Part shown: positions 1-8,485 of the stretch, one piece after another
How positions within the stretch are numbered: position 1 is the first letter of the stretch
Layout: every line of letters starts with the position of its first letter
Assembly (NCBI GenBank): GCA_003158295.1
Contig: PMIP01000035.1
Coordinates: 147-37,243, forward strand
Direction of reading: 5' to 3'
Origin: Chloroflexota bacterium
Lineage (GTDB): Bacteria > Chloroflexota > Limnocylindria > Limnocylindrales > CSP1-4
DNA length: 37,097 bases
Position numbers and translations under genes: made by a program
Notes under the pieces: model-generated
Databases searched by the model: none
Told to the model about the DNA's origin: nothing
The model's input: only the letters and a program-made list of their open reading frames with translations

Positions 1-684
1 GACCTTGCCCGCGAGCAGGCGGCTCGGCTGGATCGTGGCGAGGAGGATTTCCATGATCCGCGTCGCTTTCTCTTCGACCACGCCCTGAGCCACCATGTTC
101 CCGTACTGACCGAGCGCGATCCAGAGCAGGATGCCCAGGGCCAGGCTGGCCAGCACGTTCTGGGTGTCCTTGGGATTGGGGGGCTGCAATAGCTGGACCG
201 GGACCAGGGCCATGGCGGACTTGACGGCAGCCGGTGTGAGGCCGGCGTCGGTGAGCCGTGCGGCTTCCGCGGCCAGGGATAGGGCGGACTCGATGTTCGA
301 TGGGATCGCATCCTTCGCCACCGCCGTCGGGGAGGTCGAGGTCCCGATCACGAGCACGTCGAGCGTGCCCGCCGTTACCTGCGCCTTCCCGGCGGTGACG
401 TCGGCGATGTCGCTGACCGTCACGTTCCCACCCAGGGCCGCGGCCGACGCGGCGAACGTCGGCTCGAGCGCCTGCGATCCGCCGCTGAAGCCCACCCGCA
501 CCGGGTTAGTTTTGCCGGCGAGCAGCGACGCCGCAGCGATCCCGACCACGACGAGAACCGCCATCACGATGGTGCCGCCAAGGAAGACGCGCGAACGCAG
601 ACGCATGCGGACCTCGCGGCGAGCGACGAGGACGATCGCCGGCAGCGGGCGCGTTCCGCCCAAACCTAGAAACCGCGCGTTCAT
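1..684 (-). CDS. ABC-2 type exporter permease, NatB-like (partial, runs off the window)
   Basis: Only the first 228 residues are present; the gene continues past position 1. The ATG at 684 overlaps the TGA of the upstream ATPase gene (ATGA, 681-684), so the two are translationally coupled. Residues about 32-53 form the first membrane helix, followed by a long extracytoplasmic loop and a second helix around 190-208. The visible C-terminal stretch EEKATRIMEILLATIQPS followed by LLAGK matches the cytoplasmic coupling motif of NatB/ABC2_membrane_3 permeases. With the adjacent ATPase it should form an ATP-driven exporter; in NatAB the cargo is sodium, but related systems export other substrates, so the cargo here is open. 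Confidence 0.85.
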   Translation of the reverse strand, partial: MNARFLGLGGTRPLPAIVLVARREVRMRLRSRVFLGGTIVMAVLVVVGIAAASLLAGKTNPVRVGFSGGSQALEPTFAASAAALGGNVTVSDIADVTAGKAQVTAGTLDVLVIGTSTSPTAVAKDAIPSNIESALSLAAEAARLTDAGLTPAAVKSAMALVPVQLLQPPNPKDTQNVLASLALGILLWIALGQYGNMVAQGVVEEKATRIMEILLATIQPSRLLAGKV

Positions 685-1592
685 GCCGCTGCCCCTTCGA
701 TGACCGTCCGGAAGATCTCGCCGAGAGTTGGCTCGACGCGCTCGAACTCGCGCACCGGTCCGGTCTTCAGCCCCGCCTGGAGCAACGCCTGATCGTCGAC
801 GCCCGGATCCAGCTCGAACAGCCGCCGCGTGCCGTCGGCCTGCACGAGCCGCACGCCCGGCACGCCGGCTTCCCAGTCGCTCGGGGCCCCGGGGACGTCG
901 ATCCAGCGGCGCTCCTGCCCCCCGGCCCGGAGCTCGTCCACGGTGCCGCAGGCAACCATCTTGCCGCGGTCGATGATTCCTACCCGGTCGCAGATTCGCT
1001 CGACAAGCTCGAGTTCATGGCTGGAGAAGATGACGGGGACTCTTGCATCCGCCCGTTCGCGGAGCACGTCCGCCATCACGTCCACGGCGACCGGGTCGAG
1101 CCCGGCGAATGGCTCGTCGAGCACCAGGACGTCCGGACCGAAGACCAGTGCGGCGGCCAGCTGGACACGTTGCTGGTTGCCGAGGCTGAGCGCCTGGAGA
1201 TCGTCGTTGGCCCTGTCCTTCAGGCCGAAGCGATCAAGCCAGCGCAGCGCCGAGACCCGAGCGTCCGAACCCGTCATGCCGTGGAGCTCGCCGAGATACG
1301 CCAGCTGCTCGATTAGCCGCATCTTTGGATAGAGCCCACGTTCCTCGGGCATGTACCCGATACGCCGGCGCGTCGCGAAGTCGAGCGGCACGCCACCCCA
1401 TCGCACCTCGCCTTTGTCGGGAGTGAGAACGCCGAGCACGATGCGCATGGTCGTGGTCTTGCCCGCGCCATTGCGCCCCACAAACCCGAACAACTCGCCG
1501 GCATGGACGTCGAAGCTCAGGTCTTGCACCGCGACCGTCTCCCCGTAACGCTTCGAGATCCCATCGATCTCGAGACGGCGATCAGTGCTCAT
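681..1592 (-). CDS. ABC transporter ATP-binding protein, NatA-like
   Basis: A 303-residue ATPase that should energise the downstream permease. Walker A GRNGAGKTT is at residues 39-47, the signature LSLGNQQ at about 135-141, Walker B VLVLDEP at 155-161 with catalytic Glu160, and the switch His at about 192. The LSxGNQQ form of the signature and a C-terminal extension of roughly 80 residues are typical of NatA/DrrA-type exporter ATPases. The start at 1592 is chosen because GGAGGA lies just upstream and the protein then begins right before the conserved nucleotide-binding fold. Longer in-frame readings to 1850 have no family support. The gene is divergent from the FHA gene across a 259-bp gap in which I see no clear -35/-10 pair. 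Confidence 0.93.
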   Translation of the reverse strand: MSTDRRLEIDGISKRYGETVAVQDLSFDVHAGELFGFVGRNGAGKTTTMRIVLGVLTPDKGEVRWGGVPLDFATRRRIGYMPEERGLYPKMRLIEQLAYLGELHGMTGSDARVSALRWLDRFGLKDRANDDLQALSLGNQQRVQLAAALVFGPDVLVLDEPFAGLDPVAVDVMADVLRERADARVPVIFSSHELELVERICDRVGIIDRGKMVACGTVDELRAGGQERRWIDVPGAPSDWEAGVPGVRLVQADGTRRLFELDPGVDDQALLQAGLKTGPVREFERVEPTLGEIFRTVIEGAAA

Positions 1593-1851
1593 GCTTCCTC
1601 CGGCGCAGCGTCCACGTTCGCCTGCCGCGGCGCCATCCGTATTGTCGCCGCTCCATCGGGGGCGAGCCCTCTGACGGCATCCGAACAACGGATACGTTCC
1701 CGCCCCGCGGTCAAGGCCGCCTCGACGGGCATCCGGGCCAACCATACGCTTGAAAGGCACGGACAAGCGATTGTCGAGCGTTCGGTGTCTCGCGCGCCTA
1801 CAGTGAGCGGCACCGGGCCGTTCTGGCCACCGGCTCCGCACGGAGGACAAC

Positions 1852-2964
1852 GTGGGGATCGAGAACGGGGGCGATCTGACGCCAGACGGCCGGGGAGCGA
1901 CGGACCCCGGATTCTCGAGTCCCCCCGAGCCGCCGAGGTTGCCGGCCGATCCATTCGGGCCGGCTGAAGCCCAGGCGCCCGTGCCAACTGGCCTTGCCGG
2001 CGGGCCGTCGCCGGCTGCCTGGGGCTGGACGCCCTCGACGCCGCCGGCCTACTGGTCGGGCGGCGATGGGACCTCGCCGCGCGCCCGCCTACCGATTGTC
2101 GCCACCGTGCTCGCACTGTGTGTGGGGATCACGTTCCTCCTGCCGTGGGTGACCTTCGATGCCTTCGGCATCTCCGTCTCGCTCAGCGATATCTTCGGGG
2201 CCTCAGACTGGATTGGCCGCCTCTGGGCGGATCTGGTGGTTATCGGCTGCCTCGTGGCTCTCATCTCGGCGCTCTTCGACGCTTTCCTCAGACTCGGTCG
2301 ACGGGCCGCGATCGCCGAGGCACTGGGATTCGGGGCCGTCGGAGCCGGGACGGTTATCGGAATGGCCTCGAGGTTCGACTCCTATGTCGGGGATCCTGGG
2401 TTCGGGGCGTGGCTGTGTCTCCTTGTGGCGGTAGCCGGCGTCATCGCGGCGGTCGTCCGCCTAGCCAGCCCCAAGGCATTCACTCCCGGTGGGCCTCCGT
2501 ACGCGACAGCTCACTTTGCTCCTCCGTTCGCCCAGCAATACCCGGGGGGCTGGGCTCCGCCGTACCCCTCGACCCCGTATGTCGCGCCGGTCCCATCCAT
2601 GCCTCCGGCGCCCGTCAGCGAGACCGCTGGGCAGGCTCCAGATCTCTCGGGATCTCCGGGAACCCTGGTGGTTCTCGTGGCCGGACAAACCACGACACGT
2701 ATGGTCAGGCCCGGCGAGCTGCTCGTGGTCGGCCGCGACCCGAATTCGGGGATCGTCCTGGCGGATCCACGGGTCAGCCCCCGTCATGCGTCGATCGAAC
2801 GCCGAGAGCCGGGCTGGTTGGTTCGAGGCCTGGACGTCGCCAACCCCACGTGGCTGCTCGACGCGACCGGCCGAGCCCAGCCGATCAAGGGCGAACTCGG
2901 CCTGAGGTCCGGCGAGCTGCTGATCGGCGGCGCCCAGGTGAGGCTCTACCCGCCGTCGCGGTGA
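1852..2964 (+). CDS. FHA-domain membrane protein
   Basis: A 370-residue protein with a GTG start at 1852 preceded by GGAGG (1842-1846). The N-terminal about 75 residues are Pro/Gly-rich. Four hydrophobic helices follow at about 82-110, 122-148, 153-175 and 182-204, then a Pro/Tyr-rich linker, then a C-terminal forkhead-associated domain at about 268-368. The FHA hallmarks are visible: GRDPNSGIVLADPRVSPRHA contains the GR and S-x-RH phosphothreonine-binding elements. FHA domains bind phosphothreonine peptides, so the protein probably connects the membrane to Ser/Thr kinase signalling; no kinase gene is in the window. The FHA assignment is firm, the role is inference. Confidence 0.85.
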   Translation: MGIENGGDLTPDGRGATDPGFSSPPEPPRLPADPFGPAEAQAPVPTGLAGGPSPAAWGWTPSTPPAYWSGGDGTSPRARLPIVATVLALCVGITFLLPWVTFDAFGISVSLSDIFGASDWIGRLWADLVVIGCLVALISALFDAFLRLGRRAAIAEALGFGAVGAGTVIGMASRFDSYVGDPGFGAWLCLLVAVAGVIAAVVRLASPKAFTPGGPPYATAHFAPPFAQQYPGGWAPPYPSTPYVAPVPSMPPAPVSETAGQAPDLSGSPGTLVVLVAGQTTTRMVRPGELLVVGRDPNSGIVLADPRVSPRHASIERREPGWLVRGLDVANPTWLLDATGRAQPIKGELGLRSGELLIGGAQVRLYPPSR

Positions 2965-3190
2965 TAGAAGTCGCTCCAGGGGGCAGCAGTCAGCCCTCGG
3001 GCGTGTATGCCACGTCGGATTGCGATTCCGTCGCGGTGTCCTCGGTCACGGCCGCCTGTTGGGGTGCGCTAGACACAACGCGCATCATGAACCGCCGGAA
3101 GGGACGGGCGATGTCAGCCTTTCGGCCGCCGAGTCTCGGATCTCAAGGGTTGCTGCAGCGCCGCCGGCCCCTCCGGTCGCCGCTGCCCGC

Positions 3191-4609
3191 TCACTTGCCG
3201 GCGCCGTACTGGTCGCCCGCGATGACACCGCCGGGCAGGGCCAGGATGCCGCCCGTATGGCCGCTCCAGGCGATTTGAGTCCAGGTCCGGGCGTCGCTCG
3301 AGATCCAGGCTTTGCTGCCGTCGCCCTTCACGGCCACGATGACCGTGCCGTTCGAAGAGTAGAAGCCATCCGGCCCCGAAGCGCACTCACCGGTGCAGGC
3401 TACCGGGCCGAGCGGAGCGAAGCTCGGGTCGTCCGTCCAGGTCTGGCCGCCGTCGGTCGAGTAGGCGAGGGTATCGCCGCCGGGAGCCGAGTCGAGCGTG
3501 CCCTCCAGCAGCAGCCCGTGGGCGGCGAGATGGACCGCGCTGGGCAGGCCTGTGAAGTTGCCGCCGGCGAGGTGCCAGGTCTTGCCATCGTCGGACCACC
3601 AGATCGTTCCCCGCGGTGCGGCCGTCGACATGAAGACGTTCGGCTTCTGGCGAAGGGAGGTGCCCGAGTTCGCCGCGGGGCCTATCGCGAAGAGCCGCCC
3701 GCCCACGGATGTTACGAACGGGGGAGCCCATATGTTCGGGGTGCCGAAGGCGACCTGGGCGACCTTGGTCCAGTGGAGTCCGTCGGCGGACGTCTCGGTC
3801 GAGAGGCTGCTGCCGTCAAGGACGCCGTTGGCGTTACCACCGCCCGAATGGTCCCAGACCGCGACCAACGTGTTCGAGTTGCCAGCCAGGCTGACCATGT
3901 GGCCGAGACCCGACGTGGTTCCGGCCTTCGACCATGTGCGGCCGTCGGCGCTTGTCCAGACCGTTTGGGTCTCAGCGCTGCCGCTGCTGCTCAGTCCGAT
4001 GGCCACGAGACCGCTCGGACCCTCGGCCAGGTACACGCCCGTCCCCGCGACGCCACTGGCTTCGGTCCAGGAGACGCCGTCACTCGACGTCCAGACTTGC
4101 CACGTCGCGACCCCGTTGGTCCAATTGCCCTGCCCAATGCCGGAGACCGCGAAGCCGCGAGTCCACTTGAGCGTGCTGGCTTTCTCGACCACGAACGGAA
4201 GTCCGGCCGAGCTGGCGGAGCTCCACGTGAAGCTCCTCCAGTCAGACGCGGGCGCGGTCGCTACCGGCGCCGACGCAAGCGCGGTGGGGGCCACGACAGA
4301 CGAAGGCTCGGGCGACGGCACTCCGGACGGGACCGCCGACGGTAGGCCAGACTGGACCGTCGCCGGGTTCGAGCCGCTCGCGCCCGCACTCTGCGAGGCG
4401 CCGACAGAACCCGGGATCGAGGCGAGTCGTACCCCGATGACTACGGCGATCACTATGACCGCCAGGAGAGTCGCCGCCATGCCGGCCGGCAGACCGGATC
4501 GAGTTCGCCGCTGCATCTGGTTCCCCCCCGGTGCTCGGGCCGGTCGCGGCGCGCTGTCCGCCACCGCCAGCCATTCGTTCAGGATCTGGTCGCTCTTTCG
4601 AGGACTCAT
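3191..4609 (-). CDS. Membrane-anchored BNR/propeller-like protein, putative ECF sigma partner
   Basis: A 472-residue protein whose ATG overlaps the TGA of the upstream ECF sigma gene (ATGA at 4606-4609). The first about 40 residues are charged and cytoplasmic, with a short segment resembling the N-terminus of anti-sigma factors. One membrane helix follows at about 43-63, then a Ser/Pro/Ala-rich linker, then an extracytoplasmic domain from about 120 with recurring blocks such as VWTSADGRTWSKAG, WSDDGKTWHL and YSTDGGQTWTDD. These are sialidase/BNR-type Asp-box (S-x-D-x-G-x-T-W) repeats that build a beta-propeller. The layout suggests a one-pass anti-sigma or sensor; a classical zinc anti-sigma motif (HxxxCxxC) is absent. 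The extracellular ligand is unknown. Confidence 0.8.
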   Translation of the reverse strand: MSPRKSDQILNEWLAVADSAPRPARAPGGNQMQRRTRSGLPAGMAATLLAVIVIAVVIGVRLASIPGSVGASQSAGASGSNPATVQSGLPSAVPSGVPSPEPSSVVAPTALASAPVATAPASDWRSFTWSSASSAGLPFVVEKASTLKWTRGFAVSGIGQGNWTNGVATWQVWTSSDGVSWTEASGVAGTGVYLAEGPSGLVAIGLSSSGSAETQTVWTSADGRTWSKAGTTSGLGHMVSLAGNSNTLVAVWDHSGGGNANGVLDGSSLSTETSADGLHWTKVAQVAFGTPNIWAPPFVTSVGGRLFAIGPAANSGTSLRQKPNVFMSTAAPRGTIWWSDDGKTWHLAGGNFTGLPSAVHLAAHGLLLEGTLDSAPGGDTLAYSTDGGQTWTDDPSFAPLGPVACTGECASGPDGFYSSNGTVIVAVKGDGSKAWISSDARTWTQIAWSGHTGGILALPGGVIAGDQYGAGK

Positions 4610-5091
4610 GGCTGGTCCTCCAGTTTCTGCCGGGCTCGACTGATCGCGGCGCGGACCGCGCCCTGGGAGCAGCCGAGCAACTCCGCGACCTCAGCGGTCG
4701 TGGACCCTTGGAACGTGGTCAGGACGAGGGCCGTCCGCTCGACCTTTGACAGCCGACTCATCGCCGCCTGGACGTCCAGCCAACGATCGTGAGTCGCCTC
4801 GTCCAGGTGCGCCGGAGACGGCGGACGCATGATCCGGCGCTCCAACGCTCTGAACCTGTCGGTAGCCACATGCCGTCCCGCCACGAGCAGCCAGGGCAAT
4901 ATCGGCTCGTCCCAGTCGACCCGGTCGCGGTTCTTCCAGAGCCGCATGAAGGCGTCCTGGGCAAGGTCCTCGGCTGCCCCGAAGTCGTTCGTCCAGGCCA
5001 GCAGGAACCGGAACACAGGTTTCCAGTTCTCGTGGAACGCCCGCTCGTAGAGAAGATCGGCGTCGCGGATGGCTACCACTGTCATACCCAT
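4606..5091 (-). CDS. ECF-family RNA polymerase sigma factor
   Basis: About 161 residues. Sigma region 2 spans about 10-75 (FLLAWTNDFGAAEDLAQDAF is the conserved region 2 helix) and region 4 about 103-155 (TTAEVAELLGCSQGAVRAAI is the helix-turn-helix). The length fits ECF sigma factors, which have only sigma2 and sigma4. Two starts are possible, ATG 5091 or ATG 5085; neither has a good Shine-Dalgarno. The longer reading to 5199 adds a non-conserved, Arg/Cys-rich tail and is rejected. The gene is coupled to the downstream membrane protein, the usual sigma/anti-sigma arrangement, so its activity is probably controlled by that partner. Confidence 0.88.
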   Translation of the reverse strand: MGMTVVAIRDADLLYERAFHENWKPVFRFLLAWTNDFGAAEDLAQDAFMRLWKNRDRVDWDEPILPWLLVAGRHVATDRFRALERRIMRPPSPAHLDEATHDRWLDVQAAMSRLSKVERTALVLTTFQGSTTAEVAELLGCSQGAVRAAISRARQKLEDQP

Positions 5092-5214
5092 GTACACGAC
5101 GGAAGGGCGCGAAACGCACGTCCTAGCTCTGACATTCCACCAAATTCCGGCGCCAGATCGACGACATAGGCGATCAGGTCCACGCTTTGGTCTTCCCACG
5201 CTCGAATTGGGCTT

Positions 5215-5289
5215 TGGAGGGCCGTGTGGGATTCGAACCCACGACCAGCCGATTAAAAGTCGGCCGCTCTACCACTGAGCTAACGGCCC
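5215..5289 (-). tRNA. tRNA-Lys (anticodon TTT)
   Basis: A complete cloverleaf on the minus strand. The acceptor stem GGGCCGT (5289-5283) pairs with ACGGCCC (5225-5219), the D-arm is GCTC/GAGC, the anticodon stem GCCGA/TCGGC encloses loop CTTTTAA with anticodon TTT, and the T-arm GTGGG/CCCAC carries TTCGAAT. Discriminator T is at 5218 and CCA is encoded at 5217-5215. A perfect -10 hexamer TACTAT (5328-5323) lies about 34 nt upstream; no matching -35 is evident. Confidence 0.97.
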
Positions 5290-5366
5290 CCGGAGTGGCA
5301 CACGCCTGGCGACGCTGGCGCGATAGTACCGCCCGGGCGATTCGAGAGACGGGCCCGCGGCTGCCG

Positions 5367-7187
5367 CTAGTTCGTCAGATCGTGGACCGCCGCAAGCAGT
5401 TCGGCGTCGCCCGATGAGTTCAGCTGGGCGGCCGTCATCGTCCCAAGGGCGCTCGGATCGAGCGGCACGGCCCCGCTGGCCAGCGCCACCGCCTCGTCGG
5501 GCTTGATGCCCACGCCGAAGATCTTGTGACCGGACGGCGTCAACCAGTACTTGGTGCCCAGGATAATGACCGAGCCGTCGGACAGCTGGAATTGCTGCAG
5601 GACGGTCCCCGTCCCGAACGTCGCCACGCCGACGACCTTCGCTCGCCCGGAATCCTGCAGCGCGCCGGCAACGATCTCCGATGAGCTCGCCGAACCGTGA
5701 TCGACCAGCACCGCAAGGGGCAGGCTCGTGTGCGGCTGGCTGGTGTCGACCCGGATGCTCGTGTCGTTGCCGCTGGCGTCCTGCTCGATGTAGATGACGC
5801 CGTCCGTCAGGAACTGACTGGCGACGCCGGTGGCCTCCGACGCGTAACCGCCCGGATTGCCGCGCAGGTCGAGCACGATCGACGTGGCTCCGGCGCTCGT
5901 CGCTTGATCGATCGCCGTCTTGAGCTGGTCCGAGGCGCCGCTATCGAACTGCGCGAGGGCGATGTCGGCCACGTGTGTGCCCGGCACGATGCCCCATTCG
6001 ACCAGTGGAACGGCGATGCTGGCGCGGGTGATAGTGAAGTCGAGCGGCGTTGCCGAGCCGGCTCGAGCGACCGTGATCTTGACCGTCGTCCCCTCGGGGC
6101 CGCGGATCCTCGGAGTGAGCTGATCGATCGTCATCCCGGTCGTGGAAACGCCGTCGACGGCCGTGATCAGGTCGCCCGCCTTGAGGCCGGCGGCTGCGGC
6201 GGGAGATCCGGCCACGACCTTGTCGATGGTGAGCGATCCGGCGCTGTCGGAGAGGAGAACGCCGATGCCGACCACGGTTGCGCCGAGTGACTTCTGGAAG
6301 GCCTGATACTCGTCGGGCGTGAGGAAGACCGAATGCCCGGTATCCCCGAGGCTGTCGACCAGTCCCTTGATCGAGCCGTAGAGCAACTGCTGGTCGGTCA
6401 GAGACGACCGGCCCACGAAGTTCTGGCGAATCACCTGGAGGGCCTCGTCGTAGAGGCTGCTGTCCTGCAGCGAACTGCCGGGTCCGACATCTGTCGACTG
6501 GGCCGAAGTCGCGGGCGTGCCCGACCCGAACGCGACGTGGTCGACAACCAGCCCGCCGGAGAACGAGAGCATGCAGGCGGCGATAAGAATGAGGATCTGG
6601 GGCAAGCGGCTGGGGCGGCTGGGCAACGGCCGGTTGGCTCCGACGGGGCTACTCCACGCGGGCGGCGCCGGCGGCTGCGCGGGCTGCGCCGGTGGCCAGC
6701 TCTGATTCGGCTGCGGCGGCCAGCCCTGATATGGCGCCCAGTTCTGGTTGCTTTGCCAGCCCTGTGCCGGTGGCCAGGCAGGCTGCCCGGGCCATCCCGG
6801 CTGCGGTGGCCAGGCCGGTTGCGCCGGCGGCCAGCTCTGCGGGGCGGGTGGGCTCTGGGGCGACCAGGGCTCCGGTGCGGGCGCGGGCTGGCTCAGCGGC
6901 GACTGTATGGGCGTGGCGGGCACGGGCGGCCACGGGTCCGGTGCAGCGGGTGGTGGCGACCAGGGCTCCGGTGCGGGCGGAATCTGCGGCGACTGTTCGG
7001 GCACGACGGGCGCGGGCGCCCACGGGTCAGTCGTAGCGGGGGGCGGGGCCTGCGGCGACCACGGCTCCGCGTCGGCAGGCGCCGGAGCCCAGTCTTGCTC
7101 GGGCGAATCCGCCGGAGTCCAGCCTCCCGCCTGGTCGTCGATCGGACTCCCGGACTTGTTCGGTATCTTGTCGTCGTCGCTTCGCAT
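5367..7187 (-). CDS. S41-family (CtpA-like) protease homologue with proline-rich N-terminus
   Basis: 606 residues, ATG 7187 with GGAGG 9 nt upstream. Residues about 20-190 are a Pro/Trp-rich cytoplasmic tail with repeated EPWSP/DPWxP blocks and PPQPGW-type motifs. One membrane helix lies at about 196-216, a PDZ domain at about 305-375 (GIGVLL, SPAAAAGLKAGDLI) and the S41 fold at about 400-575 (LDLRGNPGG; GSASSSEIVAGALQDSG with the nucleophile Ser in 499-503). In characterised C-terminal processing proteases the general base is the Lys of FGKG; here the motif reads FGTG (Thr526). The enzyme is therefore either a variant with a different base or catalytically dead. The protein should sit in the membrane with PDZ and S41 outside. 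The proline-rich tail may bind cytoplasmic partners. Confidence 0.88.
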   Translation of the reverse strand: MRSDDDKIPNKSGSPIDDQAGGWTPADSPEQDWAPAPADAEPWSPQAPPPATTDPWAPAPVVPEQSPQIPPAPEPWSPPPAAPDPWPPVPATPIQSPLSQPAPAPEPWSPQSPPAPQSWPPAQPAWPPQPGWPGQPAWPPAQGWQSNQNWAPYQGWPPQPNQSWPPAQPAQPPAPPAWSSPVGANRPLPSRPSRLPQILILIAACMLSFSGGLVVDHVAFGSGTPATSAQSTDVGPGSSLQDSSLYDEALQVIRQNFVGRSSLTDQQLLYGSIKGLVDSLGDTGHSVFLTPDEYQAFQKSLGATVVGIGVLLSDSAGSLTIDKVVAGSPAAAAGLKAGDLITAVDGVSTTGMTIDQLTPRIRGPEGTTVKITVARAGSATPLDFTITRASIAVPLVEWGIVPGTHVADIALAQFDSGASDQLKTAIDQATSAGATSIVLDLRGNPGGYASEATGVASQFLTDGVIYIEQDASGNDTSIRVDTSQPHTSLPLAVLVDHGSASSSEIVAGALQDSGRAKVVGVATFGTGTVLQQFQLSDGSVIILGTKYWLTPSGHKIFGVGIKPDEAVALASGAVPLDPSALGTMTAAQLNSSGDAELLAAVHDLTN

Positions 7188-7307
7188 GCCGTTGCCTCCA
7201 ATTCCGCTGCAGCACACATCATGGCCTACCTGCGCGCGGAGGACGCTGAAAGGGGAGCGAGGTTGCGGGTCCCTGAGGCGTACGATGGGCCGAGGAGGGC
7301 GACGGCA

Positions 7308-8162
7308 ATGACCGACGATGACCGAACATCCAGCGACGTCCCGGGCTGGCTCGGACACCCTGACGCGATCGCCCCGACGGTGCTCATCCTGGGCGGGTTC
7401 CTGACCGCCCCACCGATGTACTCGCGGCTCGTCCGCCGTCTGGAGGCGCGAGGCGCCGCCGCCGTCGTCGTCGCGAGTGTGTGGACACCGGACTGGATGC
7501 TGGCCTCGGTCCTCGGCACCGGGTCGATCGCCACGCGCTCGGCCCGCGCCCTGCTGGCCGCGGGCCGAGTCGGCAGGGATCTCTCGGAGGGCGCGCCGGT
7601 CATCGTGGTGGGGCACTCGGCAGGCGGCATCGTGGCGCGATTGCTCACGGCCCCGGAGCCGTTCGCGGGCCGGCGATTCGGCGCCGCGCCACGCATCGGG
7701 GCGATCGTCACTCTCGGCACTCCGCACCGGGTCTCGAGCGGCGAGGGGATCGGCCGTCGCATAAACGATGTGGCTTCATCTATCGCGGACTCGCTCGTCC
7801 CGGGCTCGTTCTTCGCCCCGGAGATCGGGTACGTGTCGGTGGCCTCGCGAGCCGTCCGCGGCGATCCGGGAGGAACTGGCCGGGAGCGTGTCGCGCATCT
7901 GCTGTATCGGTCGGTGATCGGCCGCGCGGCTGTGCCCGGCACCGAGGGCGACGGCCTCGTCCCGGTTGTCGCGACCGCGCTCGCCGGCGCCCGATCGATC
8001 GTCCTGGACCATTCTCTGCACGGACCGGGCGCGGGCGGGCCCTGGTACGGAACGGACGACGAGGTTGACGTCTGGTGGCCGGTCGCGTTCGAAGCCTGGC
8101 GCGAGGCTCTCCGCTGCCGGGCCAGATCGGCCGGAGCAAGCGTCGCCAGACGGGGCGGCTAG
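7308..8162 (+). CDS. Alpha/beta-hydrolase (lipase/PGAP1-like)
   Basis: 284 residues. The start ATG 7308 is preceded by a strong GAGGAGGG (7292-7299). A hydrophobic strand and oxyanion-hole-like ILGGFLTAP (about 27-35) precede the nucleophile elbow GHSAGG with Ser104. The fold continues with VTLGTPH and a C-terminal acid/His region (VPGTEGDGLVPV; LDHSLHGPG) typical of lipase-type alpha/beta hydrolases that act on lipid or polyester substrates. There is no signal peptide, so it is probably cytoplasmic. The substrate is unknown. A longer reading with an ATG at 7221 exists but has no Shine-Dalgarno. The gene is divergent from the S41 gene, and TACGAT at 7281-7286 could be its -10. Confidence 0.82.
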   Translation: MTDDDRTSSDVPGWLGHPDAIAPTVLILGGFLTAPPMYSRLVRRLEARGAAAVVVASVWTPDWMLASVLGTGSIATRSARALLAAGRVGRDLSEGAPVIVVGHSAGGIVARLLTAPEPFAGRRFGAAPRIGAIVTLGTPHRVSSGEGIGRRINDVASSIADSLVPGSFFAPEIGYVSVASRAVRGDPGGTGRERVAHLLYRSVIGRAAVPGTEGDGLVPVVATALAGARSIVLDHSLHGPGAGGPWYGTDDEVDVWWPVAFEAWREALRCRARSAGASVARRGG

Positions 8163-8240
8163 CCTGCGGTCGCCCAAGGCGTTCGGGCGTTAGGGGTTCG
8201 CGGGCCGCCTCTGGCGGACGTATCAGCGCCGCGCTCAAGT

Positions 8241-8269
8241 TTGACGGCCCTCCGGCACGTCCCTACACT
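8241..8269 (+). promoter_or_regulatory. Sigma70-type promoter of the initiator tRNA
   Basis: TTGACG (8241-8246), a 17-bp spacer, then TACACT (8264-8269). The expected start of transcription falls at about 8275-8277, essentially the 5' end of the mature tRNA. Confidence 0.8.
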
Positions 8270-8274
8270 TCCCG

Positions 8275-8349
8275 GGCGGGGTGGAGCAGCGGCAGCTCGT
8301 CGGGCTCATAACCCGAAGGTCGGCGGTTCGAATCCGTCCCCCGCAACCA
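8275..8349 (+). tRNA. Initiator tRNA-fMet (anticodon CAT)
   Basis: The anticodon stem-loop CGGGCTCATAACCCG carries the three consecutive G-C pairs diagnostic of bacterial initiators. The acceptor stem pairs GCGGGG (8276-8281) with CCCCGC. Position 1 is G opposite A72, so the 1-72 pair is unpaired as required for formylation, although most bacteria have C1 there. The T-arm GGCGG/CCGTC carries TTCGAAT, with one non-Watson-Crick pair. CCA is encoded at 8347-8349. The D-loop is two bases shorter than that of E. coli. Confidence 0.96.
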
Positions 8350-8361
8350 AGCTCTGAACCT

Positions 8362-8387
8362 GAAACCCGGTCGAAGGACCGGGTTTC
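8362..8387 (+). terminator. Hairpin terminator after tRNA-fMet
   Basis: A perfect 11-bp stem GAAACCCGGTC / GACCGGGTTTC with GAAG tetraloop begins 12 nt after the tRNA. It is followed by a T-containing but imperfect tract (GTCGTCTGTG). Placement directly behind the tRNA supports a terminator role. Confidence 0.75.
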
Positions 8388-8485
8388 GTCGTCTGTGAGC
8401 ACTAGTGGCGAATGCTAACGTGAACCTGGGCCGGTCGAGCGGCATCGAGTGGGTGAAGGCGTTCCAGCGCACTGGTGGGAGGGAG

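Noticed and set aside
1593-1850. Longer N-terminus of the ABC ATPase
   Set aside because: The added 86 residues are Arg/Gly-rich without family match, and a strong Shine-Dalgarno precedes ATG 1592.
6333-7307. Long N-terminal extension of the alpha/beta hydrolase
   Set aside because: It runs antisense through the proline-rich part of the S41 gene; the GAGGAGGG-led ATG at 7308 begins the hydrolase fold.
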